A DNA stretch of 64,000 nucleotides from Terribacillus saccharophilus (GTDB lineage Bacteria; Bacillota; Bacilli; Bacillales; Amphibacillaceae). A program made the position numbers and the translations under genes. The stretch's first letter is position 1. The number at the start of each line of letters is the position of its first letter. Below the pieces are notes generated by a model. It was not told where the DNA came from. It was given only the letters and a program-made list of their open reading frames with translations, and did no database searches. Positions 44,000 through 51,875 of the stretch are shown one piece after another. The DNA lies in NCBI RefSeq assembly GCF_002272745.1, contig NZ_NPBD01000001.1:186001-250000 (forward strand), given 5' to 3'.

Positions 44000-44904
44000 A
44001 AACTTTCCTCCTTCAAGCGTTCAGCACTTACACGATGCGCCATCAGCTTTTGAATAAGACCACGCTTTGGTCCGACAATGAAGGAGACAATAAAACAGCC
44101 GGCAGCAGTTACAACGATAAGCGGACCTGTTGCCAAACCGGTGCTGATTGTACTGATTAAAGCACCAACTATCCCAGAGCAAGCCCCAATAGCTCCAGCG
44201 ATGACCACCATCCAGCCAAGCCGATCCGTCCAGTACCTGGCGCTAATAGCTGGGATGATAAGCAATGCAGCCATCAGAATAACGCCAACCGCTTGGATGC
44301 CAATTACGACCGTAATTACAAGCAGGGTAGAGAAGAGTGTTTCAAGTAAACCAACTGGCAGCCCACTGTTTTTGGCAAAGTCAGGATCGAATATAAGCAG
44401 CTTCCATTCTTTAAATAGAAGAAAGGCGATGAGAATCAGTCCGCCGGCAGCACCAGCCATTGTATAGACATCTTCCCGGGTCATAGCTGCAGCCTGACCG
44501 AAGATGAAGTGGTCGAGTCCGCTTTTATTTCCTCCTGCCTGCTGCGTAATTCGGCTCAGCAAAACAATTCCTGAACCAAAAAAGACGCTTAATATAAGAC
44601 AGATGGCAGCATCTTTTTTGATCCTCGTCGTTGTAGTGATAAGCTGGATGAGATAGGTTGCCAGTAGTCCCGTTGCAGTCGCACCGAGCAGTAGGACAAG
44701 CAACTGCTTCTCACCAATAAGGAGGTAAGCAATACATATGCCTGGCAGAGCTGCGTGAGCAACGGCGTCACCAATAAGACTCTGTTTTTTTAAGAGAGCA
44801 AAGCTTCCAAGAACTCCGCTGGCAATCCCAAGCAGCATTGTGCTCAGCACGACCCATTGCGTATTCGGCTGATGCAGCAATGCATTCCACATATCCTGTA
44901 TCAT
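43996..44904 (-). CDS. mntC: manganese ABC transporter permease
   Basis: 302-residue ABC-3 permease, paralogue of mntD. The GVLGSFALLKKQSLIGDAVAHAALPGI motif near the N-terminus and KKDAAICLILSVFFGSGIVLLS are diagnostic. It overlaps mntB and mntD by four bases each, so all three are translationally coupled. The assignment to manganese rather than zinc rests on the binding protein and on the operator. Confidence 0.9.
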   Translation of the reverse strand: MIQDMWNALLHQPNTQWVVLSTMLLGIASGVLGSFALLKKQSLIGDAVAHAALPGICIAYLLIGEKQLLVLLLGATATGLLATYLIQLITTTTRIKKDAAICLILSVFFGSGIVLLSRITQQAGGNKSGLDHFIFGQAAAMTREDVYTMAGAAGGLILIAFLLFKEWKLLIFDPDFAKNSGLPVGLLETLFSTLLVITVVIGIQAVGVILMAALLIIPAISARYWTDRLGWMVVIAGAIGACSGIVGALISTISTGLATGPLIVVTAAGCFIVSFIVGPKRGLIQKLMAHRVSAERLKEESL

Positions 44905-45650
44905 GACATAACTCGCTTATCGCCGGTTGGTGAGAAGAAAGCCAACGTACCGCCATAGGTTTTTTGAAGCAGGTCTTTTGTAAATACTTGCTCGGTGGGC
45001 CCGTTAGCTATCACAGTGCGATTTAATAGAAGTGTGTGATCGAAGTATTCCAGCACTGTCTGTAAATCGTGATGCACAACGATGACCGTTTTGCCTTTAT
45101 GCTTTAATTCCCGTAACAGATCGATAATCGCTTTTTCTGTTTTAGCATCCACTCCGACGAAGGGCTCATCCATGAAATATACTTCCGCATCTTGCACCAA
45201 TGCGCGTGCCAAAAAGATACGCTGCTGCTGTCCGCCGGAAAGCTGACGGATCTGCCTATCTGCGTAATCTGCCATTCCGAGCTTGTGTAATGCCTCTTTC
45301 GCAAGCGCAATATCCCCCTTTGAAGGCCGTTTGAACCAGCCGATATGTCCATACCGACCCATCAGGATGACATCAAGTGCATTCGTTGGAAAGTCCCAAT
45401 CAACTGATCCACGCTGGGGTACATACCCTACATTACGATTTTTTGGATTGTAAGGCTTACCCAGAATAGAGATGTGTCCTGATGAACGCTTCAGCATTCC
45501 AAGAATGGCTTTGATTAATGTCGATTTTCCTGCGCCATTTGGTCCAACGATGGCTGTAAGACTTCCTTGAGGTATAGAGAGTTCCACTTGATCGAGTACA
45601 GCTTTTCTATCATATGCAACTTGTAAATCCTTTACATTCAAGGCTTCCAT
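44901..45650 (-). CDS. mntB: manganese ABC transporter ATPase
   Basis: 249-residue ABC ATPase. Walker A is GPNGAGKST, the Q-loop lies in NVGYVPQRG, the signature is LSGGQQQR, and Walker B is VYFMDEPFVGVD. VDWDFPTNALDVILMGRYG is characteristic of metal-type ATPases of the MntB/TroB group. It starts 11 bases after the mntA stop. Confidence 0.93.
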   Translation of the reverse strand: MEALNVKDLQVAYDRKAVLDQVELSIPQGSLTAIVGPNGAGKSTLIKAILGMLKRSSGHISILGKPYNPKNRNVGYVPQRGSVDWDFPTNALDVILMGRYGHIGWFKRPSKGDIALAKEALHKLGMADYADRQIRQLSGGQQQRIFLARALVQDAEVYFMDEPFVGVDAKTEKAIIDLLRELKHKGKTVIVVHHDLQTVLEYFDHTLLLNRTVIANGPTEQVFTKDLLQKTYGGTLAFFSPTGDKRVMS

Positions 45651-45661
45651 TCGTCATCCTC

Positions 45662-46591
45662 CTATTTTAAAGCGTCAACGATCGTGTCTACATTGTGACG
45701 ATACATGCCGATATATGTGCCTTCATCCGTGCCTTCCTCACCCATAGCATCAGAATAAAGTTCGCCGCCAATTTCAACTTCGTGTCCAGCTTCCTTAGCT
45801 CCATCAATCACAGCATTGATAGATTTCTCCGACACACTCGACTCGACGAATACAGCACCAATTTTACGTTCAGTCAGCGTATCCACCAGTCTCTGGATAT
45901 CAGCCAGACCGAATTCGGAATCAGTAGACAACCCCAGCAGTCCCATCACTTCCATATCATATGCCTCGCCGAAATATTGAAAGGCATCATGCGCTGTAAT
46001 GAGAACCCGTTGTTCTTCTGGAATGGAGGCTATCTGTTCTTCGGCATAAGCCTTCAGCTCATCCAGTTCCTTTAAATAAGCAGCTTCGTTTTTTTCATAG
46101 TCTGCTTTGTTATCAGGATCTTCTTCGATGAATGTGTCTGTAATACTGCCAATTGCATCTTTCCAGATTGCAACGTCAAACCAGATATGAGGATCGGACA
46201 ATGTGTTATCCTCCGCATCAGTAAGCAGACCCGAACCGTCGATTTTCTCTCCGATTGCTACTGTTGGAGTCTTATCCTGCATATTTTTGAACACTTCCAG
46301 CATCTGGCCCTCCAGATGAAGCCCGTTATAAAGAATGACATCGGCATCCTGAAGCTTTTGCATATCGCTTTGCGTTGCTTTGTACAAATGCGGATCAATT
46401 CCTGGACCCATTAGACTTTCAACCACCACATGTTCGCCGCCAATCTGTTCGGCAGCATCGGCAATTTGAGCAATAGTCGTGGTCACCTGCAATTTGTTTT
46501 CCTCAGAACCCGAAGCAGAATCGGAAGCACCACAGCCAGCAAGTAAGAAGACAGCAAACAAAGGGGAAACAAAGTAAAGCAGCTTCTTCAC
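45662..46591 (-). CDS. mntA: manganese-binding lipoprotein
   Basis: 309-residue cluster A-I solute-binding protein (TroA/MntC/PsaA). The signal peptide ends with the lipobox LLAGC. Metal ligands are in GIDPHLYKAT (His), NGLHLEGQ (His), ITAHDAFQYFGEAY (His/Glu) and the C-terminal ELYSDAMG (Asp). The His-rich loop common in zinc-binding relatives is absent, which favours manganese. The start is GTG 46591, after AAAAGGAGTG. The promoter overlaps an MntR-like palindrome. Confidence 0.92.
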   Translation of the reverse strand: MKKLLYFVSPLFAVFLLAGCGASDSASGSEENKLQVTTTIAQIADAAEQIGGEHVVVESLMGPGIDPHLYKATQSDMQKLQDADVILYNGLHLEGQMLEVFKNMQDKTPTVAIGEKIDGSGLLTDAEDNTLSDPHIWFDVAIWKDAIGSITDTFIEEDPDNKADYEKNEAAYLKELDELKAYAEEQIASIPEEQRVLITAHDAFQYFGEAYDMEVMGLLGLSTDSEFGLADIQRLVDTLTERKIGAVFVESSVSEKSINAVIDGAKEAGHEVEIGGELYSDAMGEEGTDEGTYIGMYRHNVDTIVDALK

Positions 46592-46639
46592 ACAAAACAC
46601 TCCTTTTCAGTAAATTCAATTCTTTAGGCGTACGCACTT

Positions 46640-46659
46640 ATTTTGCCTTAGTGCAAAAT
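46640..46659 (-). promoter_or_regulatory. MntR-like operator at the mntABCD promoter
   Basis: ATTTTGCCTTAGTGCAAAAT is an inverted repeat with perfect seven-base arms (ATTTTGC/GCAAAAT) around a six-base centre. It overlaps the -10 TATAAT (46663-46658 on the minus strand), as expected for metal-dependent repression by a DtxR-family regulator such as MntR. Confidence 0.7.
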
Positions 46660-46684
46660 TATATTATGTACATGGGAAAGTCAA
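46658..46684 (-). promoter_or_regulatory. promoter of mntABCD
   Basis: On the minus strand TTGACT (46684-46679) and TATAAT (46663-46658); the spacer is short (15 bases), which may mean dependence on operator geometry. Confidence 0.55.
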
Positions 46685-46722
46685 GTGCATGTTTGCAAAA
46701 AATAATCAATTAAGAAAATAAA

Positions 46723-46738
46723 TTTACCTAGGGCAAAA
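46723..46738 (+). promoter_or_regulatory. second MntR-like palindrome upstream of the HD-domain gene
   Basis: TTTACCTAGGGCAAA (46723-46737) is an imperfect inverted repeat (TTTACC/GGCAAA arms, one mismatch) similar in sequence to the operator at 46640. It lies 57 bases before the start of the HD-domain/fosX operon on the plus strand. Confidence 0.45.
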
Positions 46739-46793
46739 AACGACATGTACTGCATGAGAATTATGGTAATATGGTCGGAAGGGGATGATACCA

Positions 46794-47405
46794 ATGGAAC
46801 ATATGAGAGGAATCATGCAAGTATTGAGACTTGCTGAAAAGCTCAAATTTGAGATGCGACACAGCTGGCTGTCAAACGGCAGACAGGAAAGTGTAGCCGA
46901 ACATACATGGCGCGTAGGCCTGATGGCAGTACTTATAGAACCATACATAGAAGAAAAATTAGACATGGCAAAAATGTTGAAGATGATCATGATTCACGAT
47001 CTAGTAGAAGCGGAGGCAAAGGATGTTCCTGCTTTTGATACGCTGTTTGATGCGGGGAGAAAAGAACAAAAGCAGCTGGCAGAGCAACAAGCAATGGATA
47101 ACATAAGAGCAATGCTGGAAGAAGAGCCAGGAAAGGAGATGCAGGCACTTTGGCTGGAATTCGAAGCAAAAGAAACATTCGAGGCAAAAGTAGCCAACGC
47201 TTTAGATAAGCTGGAAGCACAGCTGCAGCATAATGAAGCTTCGATGGATACGTGGCTGGAGATAGAAAAGGAAATGGTTTACTTGCTAAAGCCTCATACG
47301 GAATTCCATTCAGTACTAGATGATCTGCGGCAAGTCATTGTTGCCGAGGCAGAAGAAAAATTGAAAGCGCATGGTTCTATTCAAAGCGTGGGACTTTCGG
47401 AATGA
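46794..47405 (+). CDS. HD-domain phosphohydrolase (YfbR-like)
   Basis: 203 residues. The HD motif set typical of YfbR 5'-nucleotidases is present: RHSWLSNGRQESVAEHTWRV (first His), MIMIHDLVEAEAKDV (His-Asp) and a later Asp near AKVANALDKLEAQL. Such enzymes dephosphorylate deoxynucleoside monophosphates. The start is ATG 46794, nine bases after AAGGGG; the ATG at 46785 is too close. Its stop overlaps the fosX start by four bases, so the two are coupled. These enzymes need divalent metal, commonly cobalt or manganese. Confidence 0.85.
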   Translation: MEHMRGIMQVLRLAEKLKFEMRHSWLSNGRQESVAEHTWRVGLMAVLIEPYIEEKLDMAKMLKMIMIHDLVEAEAKDVPAFDTLFDAGRKEQKQLAEQQAMDNIRAMLEEEPGKEMQALWLEFEAKETFEAKVANALDKLEAQLQHNEASMDTWLEIEKEMVYLLKPHTEFHSVLDDLRQVIVAEAEEKLKAHGSIQSVGLSE

Positions 47406-47812
47406 TTAAGGGGATTAGCCATATCACGTTTGTTGTCAGAAATCTCGATCAAACAGCTTCTCTTTTCAAGGAGATTTTAGATGCGGAAGAAGTATACGAC
47501 AGCGGGAATGAAAGACATTCATTATATCCGGAGAAGTTTTTCTTGATAGGCGGTCAATGGATTGCTGTCATGCAAGCAGATGATGTTGTGAACCGGACAT
47601 ATCATCACGTCGCTTTTCAAGTAACAGCAACTGACCTCGACACGTACAGAGATAGGATAGAGAAGGCTGGCCTAGAAATAAGACACTCCCGCTCCCGGAT
47701 TGCCGGAGAAGGGGAGTCCATTTATTTCTATGATTTTGATAATAACCTGTTTGAATTGCATGCGGGCACGCTGGCGGAACGGTTAAAAGCATACAAAAAG
47801 GGTGAAGCTTAG
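47402..47812 (+). CDS. fosX: FosX-type fosfomycin hydrolase
   Basis: 136-residue VOC-fold enzyme closely resembling Listeria FosX over the whole length. Metal ligands His7, His69 and Glu118 are present, as is Glu44 (YPEKFF), the residue that acts as general base for water in FosX and distinguishes it from the thiol transferases FosA and FosB. The family uses manganese to open the epoxide of fosfomycin. It is the second gene after an HD-domain gene with a four-base overlap, and an MntR-like site precedes the pair. A strong terminator overlaps its stop. Confidence 0.9.
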   Translation: MIKGISHITFVVRNLDQTASLFKEILDAEEVYDSGNERHSLYPEKFFLIGGQWIAVMQADDVVNRTYHHVAFQVTATDLDTYRDRIEKAGLEIRHSRSRIAGEGESIYFYDFDNNLFELHAGTLAERLKAYKKGEA

Positions 47813-47831
47813 GCCAAGCTTCACCCTTTTT
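47795..47831 (+). terminator. terminator after fosX
   Basis: AAAAGGGTGAAGCTT/AAGCTTCACCCTTTT perfect 15-base stem with a five-base loop and T-run. Confidence 0.92.
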
Positions 47832-47832
47832 C

Positions 47833-48112
47833 CTATTTCTCTAAGTAAGGCAATATGATAGTTTCAAATGTTTCTGGATTGGTGACGATTCGATTCAAAT
47901 AATAGGATCATCTTTTACAGTCATCGATTGCGGCGCAAGTATGGCCGCTTGTTCGAAGCCAGCGTCTTTCACAACTTGAGCAACCTTGTCATTCGTATTT
48001 CCATAAGGATAGGCGAAGGTGACAGGATCAATATTCAAATGCTTCTCAATCGAGCTTTACTTTTCTCTAAGTCAATGTCATTCAGCCCTGGTACGAAAAT
48101 AATATTGAACAT
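47833..48112 (-). pseudogene. decayed polysaccharide deacetylase fragment
   Basis: On the minus strand the conserved C-terminal part of a polysaccharide deacetylase is readable in pieces: FNIIFVPGLNDIDLEKSKARL from 48112, then after a frameshift NIDPVTFAYPYGNTNDKV and VKDAGFEQAAILAPQ, then after a second frameshift LNRIVTNPETFETIILPYLE to a stop at 47833. The catalytic N-terminal half is missing. The YPYGN motif identifies the family. At least two frameshifts and the truncation show a dead gene. It uses the strand opposite to fosX and lies directly after its terminator. Confidence 0.75.
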
Positions 48113-48258
48113 GTCTTGCCCACCTTTGTGTATTACGCAACTGGGCTATCAAAGTATAATAGATTACACATGAAAAGCACTAGGGGTTTTGTATATATAT
48201 GTAAAAGAAAGTGAAAAATAGAGAGGTTTTTAGGCTGTCTATAAGCTGCAATTTTCGA

Positions 48259-48288
48259 TTGTTATTTGGATAATTTCTACCATATAAT
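48259..48288 (+). promoter_or_regulatory. isolated sigma-A promoter between the pseudogene and csp
   Basis: TTGTTA (48259-48264), 18 bases, perfect TATAAT (48283-48288). Downstream GAGGTGG is followed by only a five-codon frame, so either it is a second csp promoter or a remnant. Confidence 0.45.
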
Positions 48289-48382
48289 GGGGTTGCTTGA
48301 TCAGACGAAAAGACAAATAGAGGTGGATATAACTGAGTAAAACCAGGTTTTTACACTTTTAAAATTTTCTGCTTTTATGTAT

Positions 48383-48411
48383 TTGCTATATTCAGTTCTA
48401 TATGTTATGAT
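48383..48411 (+). promoter_or_regulatory. sigma-A promoter of csp
   Basis: TTGCTA (48383-48388), 17 bases, TATGAT (48406-48411). It implies a 5' leader of about 110 bases, the usual size for thermoregulated cold-shock mRNA. Confidence 0.65.
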
Positions 48412-48529
48412 GAATTTAGTTATTTTTGTTCGGTGTAAAATTTGCAAGAATGAATTTTATCTTGAGATAGTATGTTTGAACAAGGGTAGTAATACATTTG
48501 TGGACAACCCACAACAGGAGGCAATTATT

Positions 48530-48730
48530 ATGGAACAAGGTACAGTAAAATGGTTTAACGCAGACAAAGGATTCGGTTTCATCGAAGTTGAAGGCGGAGA
48601 AGATGTATTCGTACATTTCAGCGCTATCCAAGGCGAAGGCTTCAAATCTTTAGACGAAGGTCAAAAAGTATCTTTCGATATCGAACAAGGTCAACGCGGA
48701 GCACAAGCTGCTAACGTTAACAAAATCTAA
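48530..48730 (+). CDS. csp: cold shock protein (CspA family)
   Basis: 66-residue OB-fold RNA chaperone. RNP1 is [10 protein letters not shown] and RNP2 is [10 protein letters not shown], both intact. The start is ATG 48530, after AGGAGG; the frame is open far upstream, but a 66-residue product is the standard size. A long leader and strong promoter suggest cold-inducible expression. Terminator follows. Confidence 0.97.
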   Translation: MEQGTVKWFNADKGFGFIEVEGGEDVFVHFSAIQGEGFKSLDEGQKVSFDIEQGQRGAQAANVNKI

Positions 48731-48738
48731 TTATAGAT

Positions 48739-48766
48739 AAAAAAGACTCCTTCGGGAGTCTTTTTT
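48739..48766 (+). terminator. terminator after csp
   Basis: AAAAGACTCC TTCG GGAGTCTTTT perfect stem with a stable tetraloop and T-run. Confidence 0.93.
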
Positions 48767-48919
48767 CTTTTGGCTAAATTAGCTAGCAAAAACAAAACAT
48801 ATTGTAACGACTTTTAAAATCGCGGTATAAAAATACCAGAGTTGACAGAACTTCTTTAGGGAATCATACAAAAGATCGGCATAAATAATTTTGAATTGAT
48901 ACCTGAGAGGATGAGAGCT

Positions 48920-49093
48920 ATGAGCGCAGGAACTTTTCGTAATGGAGAAATAGTAAAAATAAGAGAATCGAATGAATTAGTAACAGTCTTAAAAAGTCAT
49001 TATGTGAAAAATATGAAAAAATACTCTTATGTAGTCAATAAATATCCCAGTACTTTTTTCTTTGAAGAAGAATTAATGAAGCATGAAGAATAG
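48920..49093 (+). CDS. unknown 57-residue protein
   Basis: A small protein from ATG 48920, nine bases after GAGAGG (upstream in-frame ATGs at 48911 and 48896 are possible). The sequence FRNGEIVKIRESNELVTV and YVKNMKKYSYVV looks like a compact beta-barrel of the SH3 or KOW type, found in small Bacillaceae proteins of unknown role. A clear terminator follows, which supports a real gene. Confidence 0.55.
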   Translation: MSAGTFRNGEIVKIRESNELVTVLKSHYVKNMKKYSYVVNKYPSTFFFEEELMKHEE

Positions 49094-49124
49094 TGATTAA
49101 AGCTGACTTAACTTAAATAATTAG

Positions 49125-49157
49125 AACCGACCGGCAGCTGCCAGTCGGTTTTTTCTT
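49125..49157 (+). terminator. terminator before the PTS operon
   Basis: AACCGACCGGCAGCTGCCAGTCGGTT imperfect palindrome (one mismatch) and TTTTTTCTTTT. Confidence 0.88.
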
Positions 49158-49232
49158 TTTTGGGGCCCTTGAATTTACTTAGTACTGACAGCTACTCACA
49201 CACATCCTTCTTAATCCCAAAAGAGAGAGCTG

Positions 49233-49247
49233 TACTGTGACACAGTA
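49233..49247 (+). promoter_or_regulatory. candidate upstream activating sequence for the LevR-type activator
   Basis: TACTGTGACACAGTA is a perfect 7-base inverted repeat around one base, centred about 55 bases upstream of the -24 element. Position and symmetry suit an enhancer-binding protein site. Confidence 0.5.
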
Positions 49248-49293
49248 AAATAAATTATCTGAATATAACGTTAATTAAAAAGCAACACACTAA

Positions 49294-49311
49294 TTGGCAT
49301 GAAACTTGCTT
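49294..49311 (+). promoter_or_regulatory. sigma-54 promoter of the PTS operon
   Basis: TTGGCATGAAACTTGCTT matches the -24/-12 consensus TTGGCAC-N5-TTGCW, with GG and GC exactly ten bases apart. It lies about 28 bases before the EIIA start. The cognate activator and sigma factor are both encoded downstream. Confidence 0.9.
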
Positions 49312-49338
49312 ATAAGTTAAGTGAGGAGGTGAATGTGG

Positions 49339-49749
49339 ATGAAAAAGTTCATCATCGCATCACATGGCAATTTAGCAAAGGAACTTAAGAACTCTGTTCA
49401 TATGATCATGGGAAACACATATGAAATGGATGCTGTATGTATGGATCCCGAGAGAACAATGAAATCGATCAAAGAAGAGATCAGTGAAAAACTGAACAAT
49501 GAGGATACCAATGCTGAATACATCATTTTAACGGATGTACTCGGTGGAAGTATCGCTAATTTAAGTGCTGAGTTTACCCGTTATTCCCATGTTCATGTTG
49601 TAACTGGGTTCAATTTATCGCTCGTATTGGAAATGCTTAGTTTGAAAGATGCGATGTCAACGAAAGATTTGATAGAGCATTGTGTACATCAAGCAAAAAA
49701 CGGGATTGTGTATGTCAATGAAGTGTTATCTAAAAGTATACCCAAATAG
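49339..49749 (+). CDS. PTS mannose-family EIIA
   Basis: 136-residue EIIA-Man-type domain protein. The phospho-acceptor is His9 in FIIASHGNLA, and LTDVLGGSIANLSAEF is the typical loop. It accepts phosphate from HPr and passes it to EIIB. The start is ATG 49339, six bases after GAGGAGGTG; the ATG at 49333 is too close. First gene of a sigma-54-controlled operon. Separate EIIA and EIIB proteins are like B. subtilis LevD/LevE. Confidence 0.93.
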   Translation: MKKFIIASHGNLAKELKNSVHMIMGNTYEMDAVCMDPERTMKSIKEEISEKLNNEDTNAEYIILTDVLGGSIANLSAEFTRYSHVHVVTGFNLSLVLEMLSLKDAMSTKDLIEHCVHQAKNGIVYVNEVLSKSIPK

Positions 49750-49764
49750 ATAGGAGGAACATAA

Positions 49765-50235
49765 ATGATTAAACTTGTAAGAATTGATGATCGACTATTA
49801 CACGGCCAAGTAGCTTTTGCCTGGTCCCGTCATCTTGATGTAAATACAGTTATTATTGCAAATGATCTAGCGGCAAATGATCCATTAAAGAAGATGACGT
49901 TAAATCTAGCCAAAGCACCGGGCAGCACACTATACATCAAAACAGTAACAGAAACCATCGAAATACTTCCAAAATTAGAGGATCCCAAATTTAAAGCATT
50001 GATTCTTGTTGATAATTCCAAGGATGCCCTAGCTCTAGTTGAAAGCTATAACGGTATAAAAAGTATTAATCTTGGCGGGATGCGGATGGCTGAGGGTAAG
50101 AAACTAATTTCCAGAGCTATCGCTGTAGATGAAAACGATAAAGAAAATCTGAACGAAATAATCAGCCGCGGGATAGAAGTGGAAATCCGGCAGGTCCCAA
50201 CTGATAGTAAAAAATTATTTGAATCTGTCGTGTAA
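49765..50235 (+). CDS. PTS mannose-family EIIB
   Basis: 156-residue EIIB-Man (sorbose subfamily) protein. The phospho-acceptor is His13 in IDDRLLHGQV, and INLGGMRMAEGKK is conserved. It transfers phosphate to the incoming sugar bound by EIIC/EIID. In the Lev system EIIB also phosphorylates and inhibits the LevR activator when no substrate is available. TAGGAGGAAC precedes the ATG. Confidence 0.93.
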   Translation: MIKLVRIDDRLLHGQVAFAWSRHLDVNTVIIANDLAANDPLKKMTLNLAKAPGSTLYIKTVTETIEILPKLEDPKFKALILVDNSKDALALVESYNGIKSINLGGMRMAEGKKLISRAIAVDENDKENLNEIISRGIEVEIRQVPTDSKKLFESVV

Positions 50236-50253
50236 ATGGGAGGGGGAAATCCT

Positions 50254-51003
50254 ATGATATTAGAAGCCATACTAATCGGGTTGCTCGGAGCGATTGGGAT
50301 TTTAGATGGAAGAATATTTGGGCAGATGATGTTTGAACGTCCACTTGTCATGGGGCCGTTGGTAGGAATAGTACTGGGAGACTTCACTACCGGAATCATT
50401 GTCGGAGCTACATTAGAGCTGGTATGGATGGGGATCGTTGGTGTTGGATCAGCAACACCACCTGACGTAACAACTGGAGGTATCTTAGGAACGGCTTTTG
50501 CCATTATGACGGACAGCGGAGCTGAGGTTGCCTTAGCATTGGCGGTTCCTATTGCCATTCTTGCTCAATCTCTAGGAATCCTCGTACGGACAATTAACAC
50601 TTCTTTTATACATCGTGCAGATAAATATGCCGAAGAAGGAAATGCAAGAAAAATTGTACTGATGCACTGGCTTGCAGTGGGACTATTTTTCCTTAACGGT
50701 TTTGTTCCGAACTTCTTGGGGATTCTTTTAGGTTCTGAAGTAGTCGAGGGCATCGTCAATGCTATTCCTCAAACGATCACCGAAGGGCTGCAAGTTGCAG
50801 CGAATATGTTCCCAGCACTCGGTTTTGCACTCTTGCTTCAAATGACATTCACTAAAAAATTATCGCCTTTCTATTTTCTCGGCTTTGGTTTAGCTGTCTT
50901 TTTCGGACTCGATATCACACCTGTTGCTGTAATTGGAGCCATTATTGCAGTCGTTATCTATCAGCTTATGCCAACAGATAAGGACAAGGAGGTGCTTCTC
51001 TAA
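50254..51003 (+). CDS. PTS mannose-family EIIC
   Basis: 249-residue membrane protein with about seven helices of the sorbose-type EIIC family (PF03609): IGILDGRIFGQMMFERPLVMGPLVGI near the N-terminus and the GATLELVWMGIVGVGSATPPD segment. The start is ATG 50254 after GGGAGGGGG; the frame is open to the ATG at 50236, which overlaps the EIIB stop region and lies in the ribosome binding site. It forms the channel with EIID. Its last base is the first base of the EIID start. Confidence 0.92.
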   Translation: MILEAILIGLLGAIGILDGRIFGQMMFERPLVMGPLVGIVLGDFTTGIIVGATLELVWMGIVGVGSATPPDVTTGGILGTAFAIMTDSGAEVALALAVPIAILAQSLGILVRTINTSFIHRADKYAEEGNARKIVLMHWLAVGLFFLNGFVPNFLGILLGSEVVEGIVNAIPQTITEGLQVAANMFPALGFALLLQMTFTKKLSPFYFLGFGLAVFFGLDITPVAVIGAIIAVVIYQLMPTDKDKEVLL

Positions 51004-51848
51004 TGGAGGAACAGCAAATAAATCACCAAGTGAGTGCTGATCAAGATCAAATAGTAGATAAAAAAACATTAAGAAGGGTCTTTTGGAGATCTTTTCACCT
51101 ACAAGGATCATTCAACTATGAGCGGATGCAGGCTTTAGGCTATCTGTATGCGATGATTCCTATACTATTAAAGCTCTATCCGAAGAAGAGTGATTTGGCC
51201 GCAGCCTTAAAAAGGCATTTGGAGTTTTTCAATACTACTCCTGCTGTTTCCAGTTTCGTCATGGGAATCTCAACGGCAATGGAAGAAAAGAATGCAAGGG
51301 AAAAAGGAGTTTTCGATTCTTCTTCTATTAACGCGATAAAGGTAGCCTTGATGGGACCGTTAGCCGGTATTGGTGACTCTTTCTTCTGGGGAACTTTTCG
51401 TGTTATTGCAGCTGGTATTGGAATATCGCTTGCCAGTCAAGGAAACATTCTTGGAGCGATTCTCTTCCTGGTACTCTACAATATCCCTCACTTTTTCTTA
51501 CGTTACAAAGGTACGTTTTGGGGTTATAACCAGGGAACTACGCTTCTAAGTTCTTTATATGAAAAGGGAAATATGGAAAAAGTCTCATATTGTGCGGGCA
51601 TACTTGGATTGATCGTAATAGGTGCTATGACCGGTACACTGGTACAATTTACAACTCCATTGGAAATCAGCATTCAGGGAGCAACTGTTAACTTACAGGA
51701 AACACTAGATCAAATCATGCCAAATATCTTGCCGCTTGGACTTACCCTGCTACTATTTTTGATGCTGAAAAAAGGTGTCAAAGTGAACTATATAATGATT
51801 GGTATCATTGCTGTTGGTATTTTAGGTAAATGGGCTGGAATTCTATAA
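51003..51848 (+). CDS. PTS mannose-family EIID
   Basis: 281-residue EIID-Man family protein (PF03613). The N-terminal KKTLRRVFWRSFHLQGSFNYERMQALGY is diagnostic, followed by the KSDLAAALKRHLEFFNTTP helix, the central GPLAGIGDSFFWGT motif and C-terminal helices. It overlaps the EIIC stop by one base. EIID subunits are unique to the mannose PTS superfamily. Confidence 0.93.
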   Translation: MEEQQINHQVSADQDQIVDKKTLRRVFWRSFHLQGSFNYERMQALGYLYAMIPILLKLYPKKSDLAAALKRHLEFFNTTPAVSSFVMGISTAMEEKNAREKGVFDSSSINAIKVALMGPLAGIGDSFFWGTFRVIAAGIGISLASQGNILGAILFLVLYNIPHFFLRYKGTFWGYNQGTTLLSSLYEKGNMEKVSYCAGILGLIVIGAMTGTLVQFTTPLEISIQGATVNLQETLDQIMPNILPLGLTLLLFLMLKKGVKVNYIMIGIIAVGILGKWAGIL

Positions 51849-51875
51849 AATTTATAATTTGAAAGGGGAAGCATT

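Noticed and set aside
48377..48529. N-terminal extension of the cold-shock protein
   Set aside because: The region holds the promoter and leader; the 66-residue form from 48530 has the ribosome binding site and family length.
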